Part shown: positions 1 to 12,412 of the stretch, one piece after another
Layout: the number at the start of each line of letters is the position of its first letter
How positions within the stretch are numbered: the first letter of the stretch is position 1
Assembly: GCF_017377655.1 (NCBI RefSeq)
Contig: NZ_JAFREL010000005.1
Location: forward strand, 41,798-105,797
Direction of reading: 5' to 3'
Source: Candidatus Enterococcus ferrettii
GTDB lineage: Bacteria; Bacillota; Bacilli; Lactobacillales; Enterococcaceae
DNA: 64,000 bases
Translations under genes and position numbers: made by a program
The notes under the pieces: model-generated
Seen by the model: only the letters and a program-made list of their open reading frames with translations
What the model was told of the DNA's origin: nothing
The model's database searches: none

Positions 1-1
1 T

Positions 2-127
2 ATTTTAATGACCGGAACACCAGCGGGAGTTGGGATGGGCTTTATTCCGCCTAGATTTTTAAAGGTTGGAGATGAAGTAATTTGTGAAGTTGAAGGCATC
101 GGACAATTAAGAAATACTGTTGGATAA
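2..127 (+). CDS. Fumarylacetoacetate hydrolase (FAH) family protein, C-terminal fragment
   Basis: Only the last 41 codons lie in the window, in the frame starting at base 2. They read through [10 protein letters not shown], then [11 protein letters not shown] and [12 protein letters not shown]. This is the usual C-terminal signature of FAH-family hydrolases and isomerases (hydration or decarboxylation of 2-oxo acids, divalent-metal dependent). The catalytic part is upstream of the window, so the substrate cannot be inferred. The next gene starts 17 bases after the stop, which suggests co-transcription. Confidence 0.8.
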   Translation: MLMTGTPAGVGMGFIPPRFLKVGDEVICEVEGIGQLRNTVG

Positions 128-143
128 GAAAGAGGTATAAAAA

Positions 144-638
144 ATGACACAATTTATAGCAGGCAGTGCTGATATATATGGGGATGTTACGATTGGCAAA
201 GGTTCAACAATCTGGTTTCAGTCAGTGATTAGAGGAGATAGCAACTCGATAAAAATTGGCGAAATCACTAACATTCAAGATGGTACAGTCGTCCATGTGG
301 ACCACGATGCATCAGTCGTTATTGGGGATTACGTGACCGTGGGACATGGCTGTATTATACATGGCTGCACAATTCATTCAGGAGCCTTGATCGGTATGGG
401 AAGTACCGTCCTAAATCACGCAGAAATTGGAGAAAATAGTCTAATTGGTGCCGGATCATTAGTTACTGAACACACAATAATTCCACCAAATTCCTTAGCT
501 TTTGGTTCACCAGCGCGTGTAGTTCGTGAGCTAACACCTGAGGAAATTGATAAAAATCGTCAAAATGCTCTGCACTATCAAGAACAGGGAAATGCTTATT
601 TAGCAGGACAGTTCTCTGCTTATTCAGGTGACAAGTAA
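144..638 (+). CDS. Gamma-carbonic anhydrase-like hexapeptide-repeat protein
   Basis: This 164-residue protein is made almost entirely of left-handed beta-helix hexapeptide repeats (IGKGST, IGDYVTVG, IGMGST, IGENSLIGAGS). It has the VIRGDSNSIKIG motif of the gamma-class carbonic anhydrase/YrdA family. Three histidines (H51, H68, H73) sit where the family binds its metal across trimer interfaces. It may hydrate CO2, but many YrdA-like members have no proven activity. It follows the FAH gene closely, and its TAA shares a base with the ATG of the next gene, which implies translational coupling. Confidence 0.85.
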   Translation: MTQFIAGSADIYGDVTIGKGSTIWFQSVIRGDSNSIKIGEITNIQDGTVVHVDHDASVVIGDYVTVGHGCIIHGCTIHSGALIGMGSTVLNHAEIGENSLIGAGSLVTEHTIIPPNSLAFGSPARVVRELTPEEIDKNRQNALHYQEQGNAYLAGQFSAYSGDK

Positions 639-964
639 TGAATGAGGATGGATTTCTTCAATTGTACTGCGAACTGCAAAAAATCTTTTCTGAAGAAGAT
701 TTGCAGGAGTTATTAATCTATCCTGATGATCAGCAACGTTTTTTAGTTTTCCATGAGAAGGGCATGTATGTATTAGAGAATACAGTCAAAAAACCTTTTC
801 GCTATTATCCAACTAGTTTGTTGAAGCCTTGTAGTGTCTATTCCTGCGGGGGGAGCTTTCAATTGGTCATCGAGACAATTGGCGGACATACATTTAAACT
901 CCTATTTGAAGAGCAGTCCAAAGCTTATCAGGTAATGATTGCCTTAATGGAAATTATGATCTGA
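638..964 (+). CDS. Conserved hypothetical protein, 108 residues
   Basis: I do not recognise a family. The predicted protein is soluble and slightly acidic. A helical N-terminus (FLQLYCELQKIFSEEDLQEL) is followed by alternating beta-like strands and a final helix. There is no signal peptide, membrane segment or metal-binding pattern. The ATG overlaps the stop of the carbonic-anhydrase-like gene in the arrangement TAATG, so it is probably translated by re-initiation and shares that gene's transcript. A new promoter follows it, so it is likely the last gene of this operon. Confidence 0.65.
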   Translation: MNEDGFLQLYCELQKIFSEEDLQELLIYPDDQQRFLVFHEKGMYVLENTVKKPFRYYPTSLLKPCSVYSCGGSFQLVIETIGGHTFKLLFEEQSKAYQVMIALMEIMI

Positions 965-996
965 TGGACACTTTAATGTATCTTTTTTTGAATAAT

Positions 997-1005
997 TGAT
1001 ATAAT
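997..1005 (+). promoter_or_regulatory. Extended -10 promoter for the YjdI/YjdJ pair
   Basis: TGA followed by a perfect TATAAT at 1000-1005 forms an extended -10 element. The -35 region is poor (TGTATC at 977-982). The ribosome-binding site AAAAGGAGAG follows, 15-20 bases further on. Confidence 0.6.
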
Positions 1006-1028
1006 TAAAAAAAAGGAGAGAGCTGACT

Positions 1029-1298
1029 ATGAAGGGCAATCAAATAAACGGGGAAGCCGTTACGGCAGAAATGCTAGAAGCTGATGGTTATAAGAAGTAT
1101 CATGGTGAAGATATTGATATCTACTACAACAAAGATATTTGCGCACATATTGGCAATTGTGTACGAGGTAACCCAGACGTATTTGAGGTTGGCCGACGAC
1201 CTTGGATCATTCCTGATAATGGTAGTGCAGAGAATGCCGCTTACGTGGTGGAAACTTGTCCAAGTGGTGCATTAAAGTTTATTCGAAAGGAAGCTTAA
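1029..1298 (+). CDS. YjdI-type (4Fe-4S)-binding mono-cluster protein
   Basis: This 89-residue protein resembles the YjdI/DUF1271 divergent ferredoxin family. After YYNKDICAHIGNCVRG comes a second cysteine segment, VVETCPSGALKF. The CxxxxxC...CP(S/T)GA arrangement is the family's cluster-binding signature, with fewer cysteines than a normal 4Fe-4S ferredoxin. The physiological electron partner is unknown. Its stop is two bases from the start of a GNAT protein, an adjacency also known for yjdI-yjdJ in E. coli. The start has a strong AAAAGGAGAG site. Confidence 0.8.
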   Translation: MKGNQINGEAVTAEMLEADGYKKYHGEDIDIYYNKDICAHIGNCVRGNPDVFEVGRRPWIIPDNGSAENAAYVVETCPSGALKFIRKEA

Positions 1299-1300
1299 GC

Positions 1301-1576
1301 ATGGAAATAAAAGAAGAAAAAAGTCGCTTAGTTTTACTAAATGAAGAAGGTCAAGAAGCAGGCGAAATGACTTGGTCTGATGCAGGAGAAGAGATTATGA
1401 TCATTGATCATACCTTTGTTGATCCTGCCTATCGTGGTCAAAAATTAGCTGAGAGTTTAGTACGCGAAGGTGTTGAAATTGCGCGTCGTGAGCATAAGGA
1501 AATTATCCCTTTATGCCCATTTGCTAAACGTGAATTTGAGCTGAAAAGTGAATACAGTGATGTATTAAGAAAATAA
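1301..1576 (+). CDS. YjdJ-type GNAT-fold N-acetyltransferase
   Basis: This is a 91-residue mini-GNAT protein. FVDPAYRGQKLAESLVREGVEIARREHKEI matches the acetyl-CoA-binding motif A (the R/Q-x-x-G/A segment RGQKLA), and LCPFAKREF is the typical motif B end of the YjdJ family. It was called from ATG 1301 because AAAGGA lies 10 bases upstream and the previous gene ends at 1298. An in-frame ATG at 1256 would overlap the preceding gene heavily. The acetyl acceptor is unknown. Confidence 0.8.
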   Translation: MEIKEEKSRLVLLNEEGQEAGEMTWSDAGEEIMIIDHTFVDPAYRGQKLAESLVREGVEIARREHKEIIPLCPFAKREFELKSEYSDVLRK

Positions 1577-1578
1577 AC

Positions 1579-1661
1579 AAAAAGCGACTCCCCCTAGTCA
1601 AACGCTCAGAATTGTGCTAAAGTAATTCTGAGATAGTTTGGGATAAAGGAGGAGCTTTTTT
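1579..1661 (+). promoter_or_regulatory. Long imperfect hairpin enclosing the secG ribosome-binding site and TTG start
   Basis: A perfect 9-bp stem (CTCAGAATT at 1605-1613 with AATTCTGAG at 1624-1632) is extended outward by CAAAC/GTTTG. It is extended further by CCCCCT opposite AGGAGG (one mismatch) and by AAAAAGC/GCTTTTTT. The outer 3' arm contains the Shine-Dalgarno sequence and ends in a T-run that runs into the TTG start codon. It could be a leaky terminator, an attenuator or an RBS-sequestering element. Confidence 0.5.
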
Positions 1662-1896
1662 GTACAATATTATTTTAGGTGTGATTTTGGTATTATCGGT
1701 CATTATTATCATTACGATCATGATGCAACCAAGCAAACAAAATAGTGCGGCAAGTGCATTTACTGGAGGAGCCGATCAGTTATTCGGTAAACAAAAGGCA
1801 CGTGGTTTTGAAGCAGTAATGCAGCGGACGACAGCTGTTTTAGGTGCAGTTTGGATGATACTTTTATTCGTTTTGATGTTTTTATCAAGCAAATAA
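1660..1896 (+). CDS. secG: Preprotein translocase subunit SecG
   Basis: SecG is a 78-residue auxiliary subunit of the SecYEG channel that assists SecA-driven export. Two hydrophobic segments (residues about 3-21 and 57-76) flank a cytoplasmic loop with the family signature MMQPSKQNSAASAFTGGADQLFG. The start is TTG at 1660, 6 bases after AAAGGAGG; no in-frame ATG would preserve the first helix. The initiation region sits inside an unusual hairpin. secA is also in this window, about 30 kb away. Confidence 0.93.
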   Translation: MYNIILGVILVLSVIIIITIMMQPSKQNSAASAFTGGADQLFGKQKARGFEAVMQRTTAVLGAVWMILLFVLMFLSSK

Positions 1897-1900
1897 AGCA

Positions 1901-1929
1901 AAAACCTCTCGCTAAGGAGAGGTTTTTTT
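1901..1929. terminator. Bidirectional Rho-independent terminator
   Basis: An 8-bp stem, AACCTCTC (1903-1910) with GAGAGGTT (1917-1924), is flanked by A and T runs. It can serve both secG (plus) and the convergent lipoprotein gene (minus). Confidence 0.85.
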
Positions 1930-1949
1930 ATTTGATGGAACCCAAATAG

Positions 1950-2381
1950 TTACTCATTTGTTGAAACAAGTTCGATTTTTTCAATCGAATTTCCCGGCAA
2001 TTGTGGCGGGATAGACATTGTCATAACAGGCAGTCCCTTCAGAGTGCACTGAATGCGGCTCCCTTCTGACAGTTGTTCAGGGGTCAATTCTCCGAGATTG
2101 TCAGTAGACACATGTATAATCACTCCATCATTTTCAAAGGCGGGAACGATGGAATCAGGATCACTGACCGCTTCGACTGAGCGAAGAACAACACTCACCA
2201 TAGAAGGATCGGACTCTGTTGTAAATGAAGAAGTAATTTCACCTGTAAACACTGTTTTCATAGCAATCGCCTCCGTGGATGATGATGTTTGCTCCGTTGC
2301 TTGAGTATGTTTCTGTTCAGATTGGTTATTGCTGCAAGCTGTTAATGAAAGCAAAGCAAGCAGAAGGATAAGGTGTTTCAT
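1950..2381 (-). CDS. Predicted lipoprotein of unknown function
   Basis: This is a 143-residue protein. Its signal peptide MKHLILLLALLSLTAC ends in the lipobox LTAC, so it should be lipidated by Lgt (also in this window) and anchored outside the membrane. A Ser/Thr/Gln-rich linker (about residues 18-40) leads to a small beta-rich domain containing VFTGEITSSFT and SRIQCTLKGLPVM. The start was set at 2381 because GGAGGAG lies 6 bases upstream; an earlier in-frame ATG at 2396 lies before that site. I recognise no family with confidence. Confidence 0.75.
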   Translation of the reverse strand: MKHLILLLALLSLTACSNNQSEQKHTQATEQTSSSTEAIAMKTVFTGEITSSFTTESDPSMVSVVLRSVEAVSDPDSIVPAFENDGVIIHVSTDNLGELTPEQLSEGSRIQCTLKGLPVMTMSIPPQLPGNSIEKIELVSTNE

Positions 2382-2535
2382 ATAGTGCTCCTCCAAATCT
2401 CTCTTTAAGATTAGTCAATTATACGAGAAAAGGTTTCAAATTTACAATAATATATCTTTCAATATAGGGAGAAATTTTTCAGTAATATAGCGTTTTTATT
2501 CACTGAATCGTAAAAATAAAGTATCATCAAAGGTG

Positions 2536-2544
2536 TGTTAGAAT
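2536..2544 (+). promoter_or_regulatory. Extended -10 promoter for the esterase-rnr-smpB genes
   Basis: TGT followed by TAGAAT (2539-2544) is an extended -10 about 20 bases before the esterase start. There is no convincing -35. Confidence 0.4.
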
Positions 2545-2564
2545 GAATCGAGGAGTTGAGTGAT

Positions 2565-3314
2565 ATGATCCAAATGAGAGCGCCAAAAACTATTTTTTTG
2601 CCCCACGGATCCAAAGCTGTTCTCTTGCTGCATGCGTATTCTGGAAGCCCCAATGATGTTCGTATGTTGGCTCGCGCATTGGAAAAGCTGGACTATACGG
2701 TTTATGCACCTATGTATGCGGGACATGGAACGACAGATCCATTAGATATTTTACAGCAACCCCCTGAAATCTGGTGGCAGGAAACCAAAGCGGCAACAGC
2801 TTTTCTACAAGATAAGGGCTATGGTGAGATTGCTGTTTTTGGTCTTTCGATGGGTGGAGTGTTTGCCTCTCGGTTGCTAACTGAAAACCAGGCTGGGATA
2901 ATCGGTGGTGGCTTTTTCTGCTCACCCATTGCACCAGTAAAAACCACAGTAGTAGAGAGCTTTTTAGCTTATGCTGAGCAACTTCTAGAGGATAATGAAC
3001 CTGCAGATACAGCGGAACGTTTAAGAGAATATCAACCGTTAGTAACAAGACAGTTGGCAAAAATCGAAGAACAGGGGAGTCTAGCGTATCAAAGACTATC
3101 AGAGGTTCAACAGCCATTTTTTATGGCCCAAGCTGGACAGGATCAAATGATTGAGCCAGAAGGGGTATTTAAAACAGCTGAAGAATTGAAACAAGCCCGT
3201 TTTCAATTAAATTGGTACCCTGAGAGCGGTCATGTAATCACTGTTGGTCCAGAACGAAGACAATTAGAGCAAGATGTGGCTGATTTTTTGGCCGTTCTTG
3301 ATTGGAGAGAATGA
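2565..3314 (+). CDS. Est30-type carboxylesterase (alpha/beta hydrolase)
   Basis: This 249-residue serine hydrolase has the order of the Geobacillus Est30/YvaK family, which typically lies beside rnr and smpB. An LLLHAYSGSPNDVRMLA oxyanion region is followed by the nucleophile elbow GLSMGG (Ser about 95). Then come an aspartate in AGQDQMIEP and a histidine in ESGHVI near the end. It probably cleaves short acyl esters in the cytosol. ATG 2565 was chosen because CGAGGAG is 9 bases upstream; the TTG at 2556 overlaps that site. The stop overlaps the RBS region of rnr. Confidence 0.85.
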   Translation: MIQMRAPKTIFLPHGSKAVLLLHAYSGSPNDVRMLARALEKLDYTVYAPMYAGHGTTDPLDILQQPPEIWWQETKAATAFLQDKGYGEIAVFGLSMGGVFASRLLTENQAGIIGGGFFCSPIAPVKTTVVESFLAYAEQLLEDNEPADTAERLREYQPLVTRQLAKIEEQGSLAYQRLSEVQQPFFMAQAGQDQMIEPEGVFKTAEELKQARFQLNWYPESGHVITVGPERRQLEQDVADFLAVLDWRE

Positions 3315-3315
3315 A

Positions 3316-5661
3316 ATGACAAGAAAAACAATTAAGGAAGAAATTATGAACTTTTTGCATGAAGCAAAGAAAAAGAGCTTCTCAGTGGAAGAGCTAGCTC
3401 AACACATGGGCATGCAAAAAAGTAGTGACTATAAATTACTTGTTCAAACAATTGCGCAAATGGAACGAGAAAAAAGTATCGAATTTAATAACAAGGGGAA
3501 AATTAAACTGCCATTTGTACCTGCAATGGTTGAGGGGACTTTTCGGATGAATGAACGAGGCTTTGGTTTTGTAACCATTGATCCGGAAGAGCCCGACGTG
3601 TATATTTCCAGCGATGCGACTAATTATGCGATGAATGGCGATACGGTTATGATTGATATCGTGAAGAACGCTGATCCATTTGGTGATCGTGGTGCAGAAG
3701 GTCGAGTGGTCTCGATTAAGAAGAGGGCCATCCAGCAAGTGGTGGGTGAATTTACCGCTTACACATCAGCTGAGAGAGAGGAAACTGATCTTTATGGTGT
3801 CGTAACACCGAAAGATAAGAAAAATGCGCCATTCAAGGTATTCGTAGCCGCTGAAGGGATTCAGCCTGTGGATGGAAGCATCGTCGTTGTAGAAGTAACT
3901 CATTATCCTGAAAAAGGTTATGCCTCCAGTTTGGAAGGATTAGTAAAGAAAGTAGTTGGACATAAAAATGATCCTGGAATGGATATTTTATCAGTAGTAG
4001 TTGCTCAAGGTATACCTACCAGTTTTCCTGACGAAGTTCTGGAAGAAGCTGACCAAGTACCTGACCAAATTAGGGATGAAGATCTTACTGGCCGTCGCGA
4101 TTTGAGGAATCAAACGATTGTAACGATTGATGGAGCTGATGCTAAAGATTTGGATGATGCAGTAACGGTTCGCAAACTGTCCAATGGAAATTACTTCTTA
4201 GGCGTTCATATTGCGGATGTTTCATATTATGTCACTGAAGACAGCCAATTGGATCGTGAGGCTTTTGAGCGTGGAACCAGTGTCTATTTAACAGATCGAG
4301 TGATTCCTATGATTCCTCAGCGCTTATCTAATGGTATTTGTTCCTTGAATCCGCAAGTGCCCCGGCTGGCGATGAGCTGCGAAATGGAAATTGATAGAAA
4401 CGGTAAGATTGTCTCTCACGAGATTTTTCCAAGTGTCATTCAAACAGCGGAAAGAATGACCTATTCTGCTGTAAATGGAATACTGGAAGAGGAAGATGCG
4501 GAGTTAATTAAACGCTACGAACCTTTGGTACCTATGTTTACTCTAATGAAGGAATTGCACGGAATTTTAGAAGCTCGCCGTGTTAATCGTGGGGCAATAA
4601 ATTTTGAAGATCGCGAAGCCAAAATTTTAGTGAACGAAGAAGGCGCGTCATTAGCAATTGAGATACGTTCTCGTGGCGTAGGTGAAAGGCTGATTGAATC
4701 ATTTATGCTAGCAGCCAATGAAATCATTGCGGAACACTACAATCAATTGAAGCTACCATTTATTTATCGGATTCACGAACAGCCGAAGGAAGAAAAAATG
4801 CAGCGTTTCTTTGACTTTGCTGCAGCACTGGGTATTTTAGTTAAAGGTACGAAGGAGAGTATTACCCCTAAAGACTTGCAGCAGGTAATTTCAGATGTAG
4901 AGGAAAAACCAGAGTCAGCAGTTATCAATACAATGCTGTTAAGAAGTATGCAACAGGCACGTTATTCTGAGGATAATTATGGACATTATGGACTGGCTGC
5001 AGAATATTACACGCATTTTACCTCTCCGATTCGCCGTTATCCAGACTTAATCGTCCATCGGCTAATTCGTACCTATGAGAAGAATCAAAGCGAACAGGTT
5101 AAGGAAAAATGGGCAGACGCCTTGCCGGAAATTGCTAAACACAGCTCAGACATGGAGCGTCGTGCAGTTGATGCCGAGCGGGAAGTAGATAGCTTGAAGA
5201 AAGCAGAATATATGGCTGATAAAGTTGGGGAAGAATTCGATGGAATCATCAGCTCTATTACTAAATTCGGTATTTTTGTTGAATTACCGAATACAATTGA
5301 AGGATTAATTCACTTAAATGATTTAAAACAGGACTATTTCCATTTTATTGAGAATCAGTTAGCATTGGTTGGGGAACGAACTCGCCAAACCTTTAAAATT
5401 GGTCAAAAGGTAAAAATTAAAGTAACGAAGGCTGAACCAGAAACACGGGAGATTGACTTTGAACTTCTAGAAGCGGAAGAAATTCCTGCTTTGGAGCCAC
5501 CAACCCGGAATCGTCGCCGTGAACGTAAAGAAAAGACTTCTAATAATAAAAATAATAGAGAGAAAAACCAATCACGCAAGAATAAGAAAAAACCAAAAGG
5601 GAAAAAGCCTTTTTACAAATCCGTAGCTAAGAAGAAAAAAGGCGGCAGAAAGAAGGGGTAG
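3316..5661 (+). CDS. rnr: Ribonuclease R
   Basis: RNase R is a processive 3'-to-5' exoribonuclease that degrades structured RNA and works with tmRNA-SmpB during trans-translation. The 781 residues follow the family order: an N-terminal winged helix (about 1-65), cold-shock OB domains (about 70-230), and an RNB catalytic domain with the acidic motif [13 protein letters not shown] (about 270-283). An S1 domain (about 640-720) and a highly Lys/Arg-rich tail follow. ATG 3316 has GGAGAG 6 bases upstream. smpB begins 2 bases after the stop, a functionally meaningful pairing. Confidence 0.96.
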   Translation: MTRKTIKEEIMNFLHEAKKKSFSVEELAQHMGMQKSSDYKLLVQTIAQMEREKSIEFNNKGKIKLPFVPAMVEGTFRMNERGFGFVTIDPEEPDVYISSDATNYAMNGDTVMIDIVKNADPFGDRGAEGRVVSIKKRAIQQVVGEFTAYTSAEREETDLYGVVTPKDKKNAPFKVFVAAEGIQPVDGSIVVVEVTHYPEKGYASSLEGLVKKVVGHKNDPGMDILSVVVAQGIPTSFPDEVLEEADQVPDQIRDEDLTGRRDLRNQTIVTIDGADAKDLDDAVTVRKLSNGNYFLGVHIADVSYYVTEDSQLDREAFERGTSVYLTDRVIPMIPQRLSNGICSLNPQVPRLAMSCEMEIDRNGKIVSHEIFPSVIQTAERMTYSAVNGILEEEDAELIKRYEPLVPMFTLMKELHGILEARRVNRGAINFEDREAKILVNEEGASLAIEIRSRGVGERLIESFMLAANEIIAEHYNQLKLPFIYRIHEQPKEEKMQRFFDFAAALGILVKGTKESITPKDLQQVISDVEEKPESAVINTMLLRSMQQARYSEDNYGHYGLAAEYYTHFTSPIRRYPDLIVHRLIRTYEKNQSEQVKEKWADALPEIAKHSSDMERRAVDAEREVDSLKKAEYMADKVGEEFDGIISSITKFGIFVELPNTIEGLIHLNDLKQDYFHFIENQLALVGERTRQTFKIGQKVKIKVTKAEPETREIDFELLEAEEIPALEPPTRNRRRERKEKTSNNKNNREKNQSRKNKKKPKGKKPFYKSVAKKKKGGRKKG

Positions 5662-5662
5662 T

Positions 5663-6127
5663 ATGCCAAAAGGTGAAGGAAAATTAATTGCACAAAACAA
5701 GAAAGCTCGTCATGATTATACGATCATTGATACCGTTGAAGCAGGTATCGTTTTACAAGGAACTGAAATTAAATCAATTCGTAATAGTCGAATCAATTTA
5801 AAGGATGGGTTTGCTCGTGTGCGTAATGGGGAGATGTATCTATACAACGTGCATATTAGCCCTTACGAACAAGGCAATATCTTTAATCATGATCCTCTGA
5901 GAACTAGAAAGCTACTTTTGCATAAGAAACAAATTGATCGGCTAGTAGGCGAAACGAAGAACACAGGGGTAACCATCGTGCCATTAAAAGTGTATTTAAA
6001 GGATGGCTATGCTAAGGTGTTATTAGGCTTAGCTAAAGGAAAGCATCAATATGATAAACGAGAAGCGTTGAAACGAAAAGATGTAGACCGACAGATTAGC
6101 CGTACGTTGAAAAATTATAGCCGCTAA
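5663..6127 (+). CDS. smpB: SsrA-binding protein SmpB
   Basis: SmpB binds tmRNA and delivers it to stalled ribosomes. The 154 residues are the standard length. Family motifs are visible: N-terminal [14 protein letters not shown], then [11 protein letters not shown] and [16 protein letters not shown]. Next come KLLLHKKQI and [20 protein letters not shown], with a basic C-terminal tail ending in RTLKNYSR that enters the decoding centre. It starts directly after rnr with AAGGGG as its ribosome-binding site. No tmRNA gene (ssrA) is visible nearby. Confidence 0.96.
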   Translation: MPKGEGKLIAQNKKARHDYTIIDTVEAGIVLQGTEIKSIRNSRINLKDGFARVRNGEMYLYNVHISPYEQGNIFNHDPLRTRKLLLHKKQIDRLVGETKNTGVTIVPLKVYLKDGYAKVLLGLAKGKHQYDKREALKRKDVDRQISRTLKNYSR

Positions 6128-6312
6128 ATAAATATCCTTTTTCGCATATTTGATAAGAATTTCTTTACTTAATTATGAATTTTGATACGATTAGTAATTA
6201 TCATAATAGCTCTATTACGGGCTAAAATGCTTGGTGTTATCACTTTTTTTCGTGAGTCTCTTTCTATTAAAAAAAGAAATAGATTTTATTCGTTTTTTTT
6301 CATGAAAATCCT

Positions 6313-6341
6313 TTGAAATTTACGGACGATGGTGGTAACAT
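6313..6341 (+). promoter_or_regulatory. Promoter of the ATP synthase operon
   Basis: TTGAAA (6313-6318), a 17-bp spacer and TAACAT (6336-6341) give a good sigma-A promoter and a 5' leader of roughly 70 bases before atpB. The rest of the 289-base gap after smpB (6128-6312) is AT-rich, with only weak hairpins. Confidence 0.65.
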
Positions 6342-6416
6342 ACGGTAGTATTTTGCCTGGTATGCCAAATACGACGAATACGAGCATCAGGTTACTGGGA
6401 AAAGAGGTGAAATGGA

Positions 6417-7136
6417 TTGGATGAAAAATCTTGGGTTTTTCATATTGGTCCAATATGGTTTGACGGGACTGTAACAACAATGATTCTGTTGACTTGCTTG
6501 ATTGTTTTTCTTCTAGTGTTCTTTTTTACGAGAAAGCTTTCAATGAAGCCAACAGGCAAACAAAATGCTATCGAGTGGTTGGTCGATTTTACCTCAGGAA
6601 TAGTTGGCGACAATATGCCGCGAAAAGAAGTGAATAATTTCAGTCTTTTATCTTTTACACTATTTCTATTCATTTTTGTTGCCAACCAGATTGGTTTGGT
6701 TACAAAAATCGTTACACCAAACGAGGTATCTTTATGGAAGAGTCCAACTGCTGACCCGTTCGTAACAATGGGACTAGCCATGATGATATTGGTATTGTCG
6801 AACCTCCTAGCATCAGAACGCTTTGGTCTGGTTGGATATGTTAAGAATTCATTCTTATCACCGATGCCAATGCTGTTGCCGATCAAAATTATGGAAGAGT
6901 TCACGAACGTAATTACATTGGGACTACGTCTTTATGGAAACATTTATGCTGGTGAAGTATTACTAACATTGATTGCCAGCATGGTAACAAGTCTAGGTTG
7001 GATCGCTATTCCAATTGCTATTCCATTGGAAATGATCTGGATTGCATTCTCATTATTTATTGGCAGTATCCAAGCATTTGTCTTTACCACTCTATCTATG
7101 GTGTACATTAGTCACCAGATAGAAGTAGAAGAATAA
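6417..7136 (+). CDS. atpB: F1Fo ATP synthase subunit a
   Basis: Subunit a forms the proton half-channels against the c-ring. The 239-residue protein has five to six hydrophobic helices. The diagnostic late helix motif is [18 protein letters not shown] (about 163-180), whose conserved Arg faces the c-subunit glutamate. A C-terminal helix [14 protein letters not shown] follows. The start is TTG 6417, 7 bases after GAGGTG and in frame with the conserved N-terminus. An ATG at 6412 is out of frame and only 2 bases from the RBS. It is the first gene of the atp operon. Confidence 0.93.
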   Translation: MDEKSWVFHIGPIWFDGTVTTMILLTCLIVFLLVFFFTRKLSMKPTGKQNAIEWLVDFTSGIVGDNMPRKEVNNFSLLSFTLFLFIFVANQIGLVTKIVTPNEVSLWKSPTADPFVTMGLAMMILVLSNLLASERFGLVGYVKNSFLSPMPMLLPIKIMEEFTNVITLGLRLYGNIYAGEVLLTLIASMVTSLGWIAIPIAIPLEMIWIAFSLFIGSIQAFVFTTLSMVYISHQIEVEE

Positions 7137-7171
7137 TCAAGAAAACAAACATTTTAGGAGGATTTTTAATT

Positions 7172-7387
7172 ATGAACTTTATCGGTGCGGGAATCGCAAT
7201 TTTAGGAGCAGCAATTGGTGCTGGTTATGGTAACGGAAAAGTTATTTCAAAAGCAATCGAGTCTATGGCACGTCAACCAGAAATGTCAGGTCAAATTCGT
7301 TCAACTATGTTTATTGGTGTTGGTTTGATCGAAGCTGTGCCTATCTTGGGTGTCGTATTAGCTATGCTAATGGTCTTCAACAGCTAA
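7172..7387 (+). CDS. atpE: F1Fo ATP synthase subunit c
   Basis: This 71-residue hairpin of two membrane helices forms the rotary c-ring. The first helix is Gly/Ala-rich ([15 protein letters not shown]). The polar loop holds the conserved R-Q-P (ARQPE), and the second helix carries the ion-binding Glu54 in GLIEAVPIL. Alanine rather than Ser/Thr after Glu54 argues for proton rather than sodium coupling; this is inferred from family rules. AGGAGG lies upstream. A terminator-like hairpin follows the gene, which could raise its transcript relative to downstream genes. Confidence 0.95.
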   Translation: MNFIGAGIAILGAAIGAGYGNGKVISKAIESMARQPEMSGQIRSTMFIGVGLIEAVPILGVVLAMLMVFNS

Positions 7388-7388
7388 T

Positions 7389-7415
7389 AGTAACGAATTT
7401 CGTTGCTATTTTTTG
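7389..7415 (+). terminator. Intra-operon terminator-like hairpin between atpE and atpF
   Basis: AGTAACG (7389-7395) pairs with CGTTGCT (7401-7407), including one G-T pair, and is followed by ATTTTTTG. It is short and probably leaky. It lies in a 69-base gap, whereas most other junctions in this operon are tight. Confidence 0.45.
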
Positions 7416-7456
7416 TCTAAAAGCAAGATGTTACTTACCAGAAAGGAAGACCGAGT

Positions 7457-7978
7457 ATGCTGAATCTAGTTATCGCTGAAGCTCCCAACACTACGCTCGG
7501 TAACTTAATTGTCGTTACAGGATCATTTTTGATCCTTTTACTTCTATTAAAGAAATTTGCTTGGAAGAGCGTTATCGAGATTTTAAAGAAACGGGAAGAA
7601 AAGATCGCCAATGATTTAGATTCTGCTGAACAATCACGCATTAAAGCAGCGCAATTAGCGGAAGAACGTGAAACGCAATTGCAAAGCTCTCGCAGTGACG
7701 CAGCAGACATCATTAAGAATGCCAAAGAAAACGGTGAATTAAGCCGTCAAAACATCATCAAGGATGCGAAAGAAGAAGTAACTCTTTTGAAGGATCGCAC
7801 AAAAGTCGAGATTCAAGAGGAACGCGAAAATGCCTTAACGTCTGTTAAAGATGATGTGGCAGACCTTTCCTTGCAAATCGCTGAGAAACTTTTGAATAAA
7901 GAATTATCTGGCGATGCGCATCAAAAGTTAATCAATGAGTACATTGATAGACTAGGAACAACTAAGCATGAAGCTTGA
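7457..7978 (+). CDS. atpF: F1Fo ATP synthase subunit b
   Basis: Subunit b is the peripheral stalk linking Fo to F1. The 173-residue protein has one N-terminal membrane helix (about 18-38, VVTGSFLILLLLLKKFAW). A long charged coiled coil follows (KKREEKIANDLDSAEQSRIK and beyond), ending in a delta-binding region. A GAAAGGAAG site precedes ATG 7457. Its last 11 bases overlap atpH, a coupling common for these subunits. Confidence 0.94.
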   Translation: MLNLVIAEAPNTTLGNLIVVTGSFLILLLLLKKFAWKSVIEILKKREEKIANDLDSAEQSRIKAAQLAEERETQLQSSRSDAADIIKNAKENGELSRQNIIKDAKEEVTLLKDRTKVEIQEERENALTSVKDDVADLSLQIAEKLLNKELSGDAHQKLINEYIDRLGTTKHEA

Positions 7979-8513
7979 TAAATACACAGTTGGTAAACGT
8001 TATGGCAAAGCTTTGTTTGAGCTGGCGGTCGAAAAACAGGCTACCAATGACATTTACAACGAGTTACTGACGATTCGTCAAATTTTTAAAGAAGTGCCGG
8101 ATTTAGGCAACATCCTATCCGATGTACGCTTAACTGGCAATGAAAAAGAAGCGATTATGCAAAAATTTGCCCAAGGTTTTGAAGGAATTATTAATAACTT
8201 CTTATGGGTTGTTTATGACTATAATCGAATCGATGATCTTTTGTTTATGATCGACGAATATGAGCGTCGCTACGACAGTTTAAATCAAGTTGCTTTAGGA
8301 ACGATTACCACAGCAGTGCCGCTCTCTGAAGAGAAACAACGAGAAATTGAAGCAAAAGTCGCTGATATTTTTGGCTACAAGAAGGCCAATCTAACCCCCT
8401 TAATTGATTCAACGATTATGGGCGGTGTCATTGTGGAAGCCGATCATCGAGTGATCGACGGCAGCCTCGCCAGCCAATTAAATGGCCTACGAGCAGCACT
8501 TAGCAAAAAGTAA
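7968..8513 (+). CDS. atpH: F1Fo ATP synthase subunit delta
   Basis: Subunit delta caps F1 and binds subunit b and the alpha N-termini. The 181 residues match the OSCP/delta family: N-terminal YTVGKRYGKALFELAVEK, a central helical bundle, and the C-terminal signature LIDSTIMGGVIVEADHRVIDGSL with a short final helix. It overlaps atpF by 11 bases and is followed 15 bases later by atpA, with an AGAGGTG ribosome-binding site between them. Confidence 0.94.
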   Translation: MKLDKYTVGKRYGKALFELAVEKQATNDIYNELLTIRQIFKEVPDLGNILSDVRLTGNEKEAIMQKFAQGFEGIINNFLWVVYDYNRIDDLLFMIDEYERRYDSLNQVALGTITTAVPLSEEKQREIEAKVADIFGYKKANLTPLIDSTIMGGVIVEADHRVIDGSLASQLNGLRAALSKK

Positions 8514-8528
8514 GAAGAGGTGAAATGA

Positions 8529-10055
<1,527 letters not shown>

Positions 10056-10073
10056 TCGAGGTGAAATAGCTAT

Positions 10074-12399
<2,326 letters not shown>

Positions 12400-12412
12400 A
12401 AAGAGGTGCCCT

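Noticed and set aside
6128..6416. Possible tmRNA (ssrA) next to smpB
   Set aside because: The gap is only 289 bases, is very AT-rich, and has neither tRNA-Ala-like ends nor a tag-peptide reading frame.
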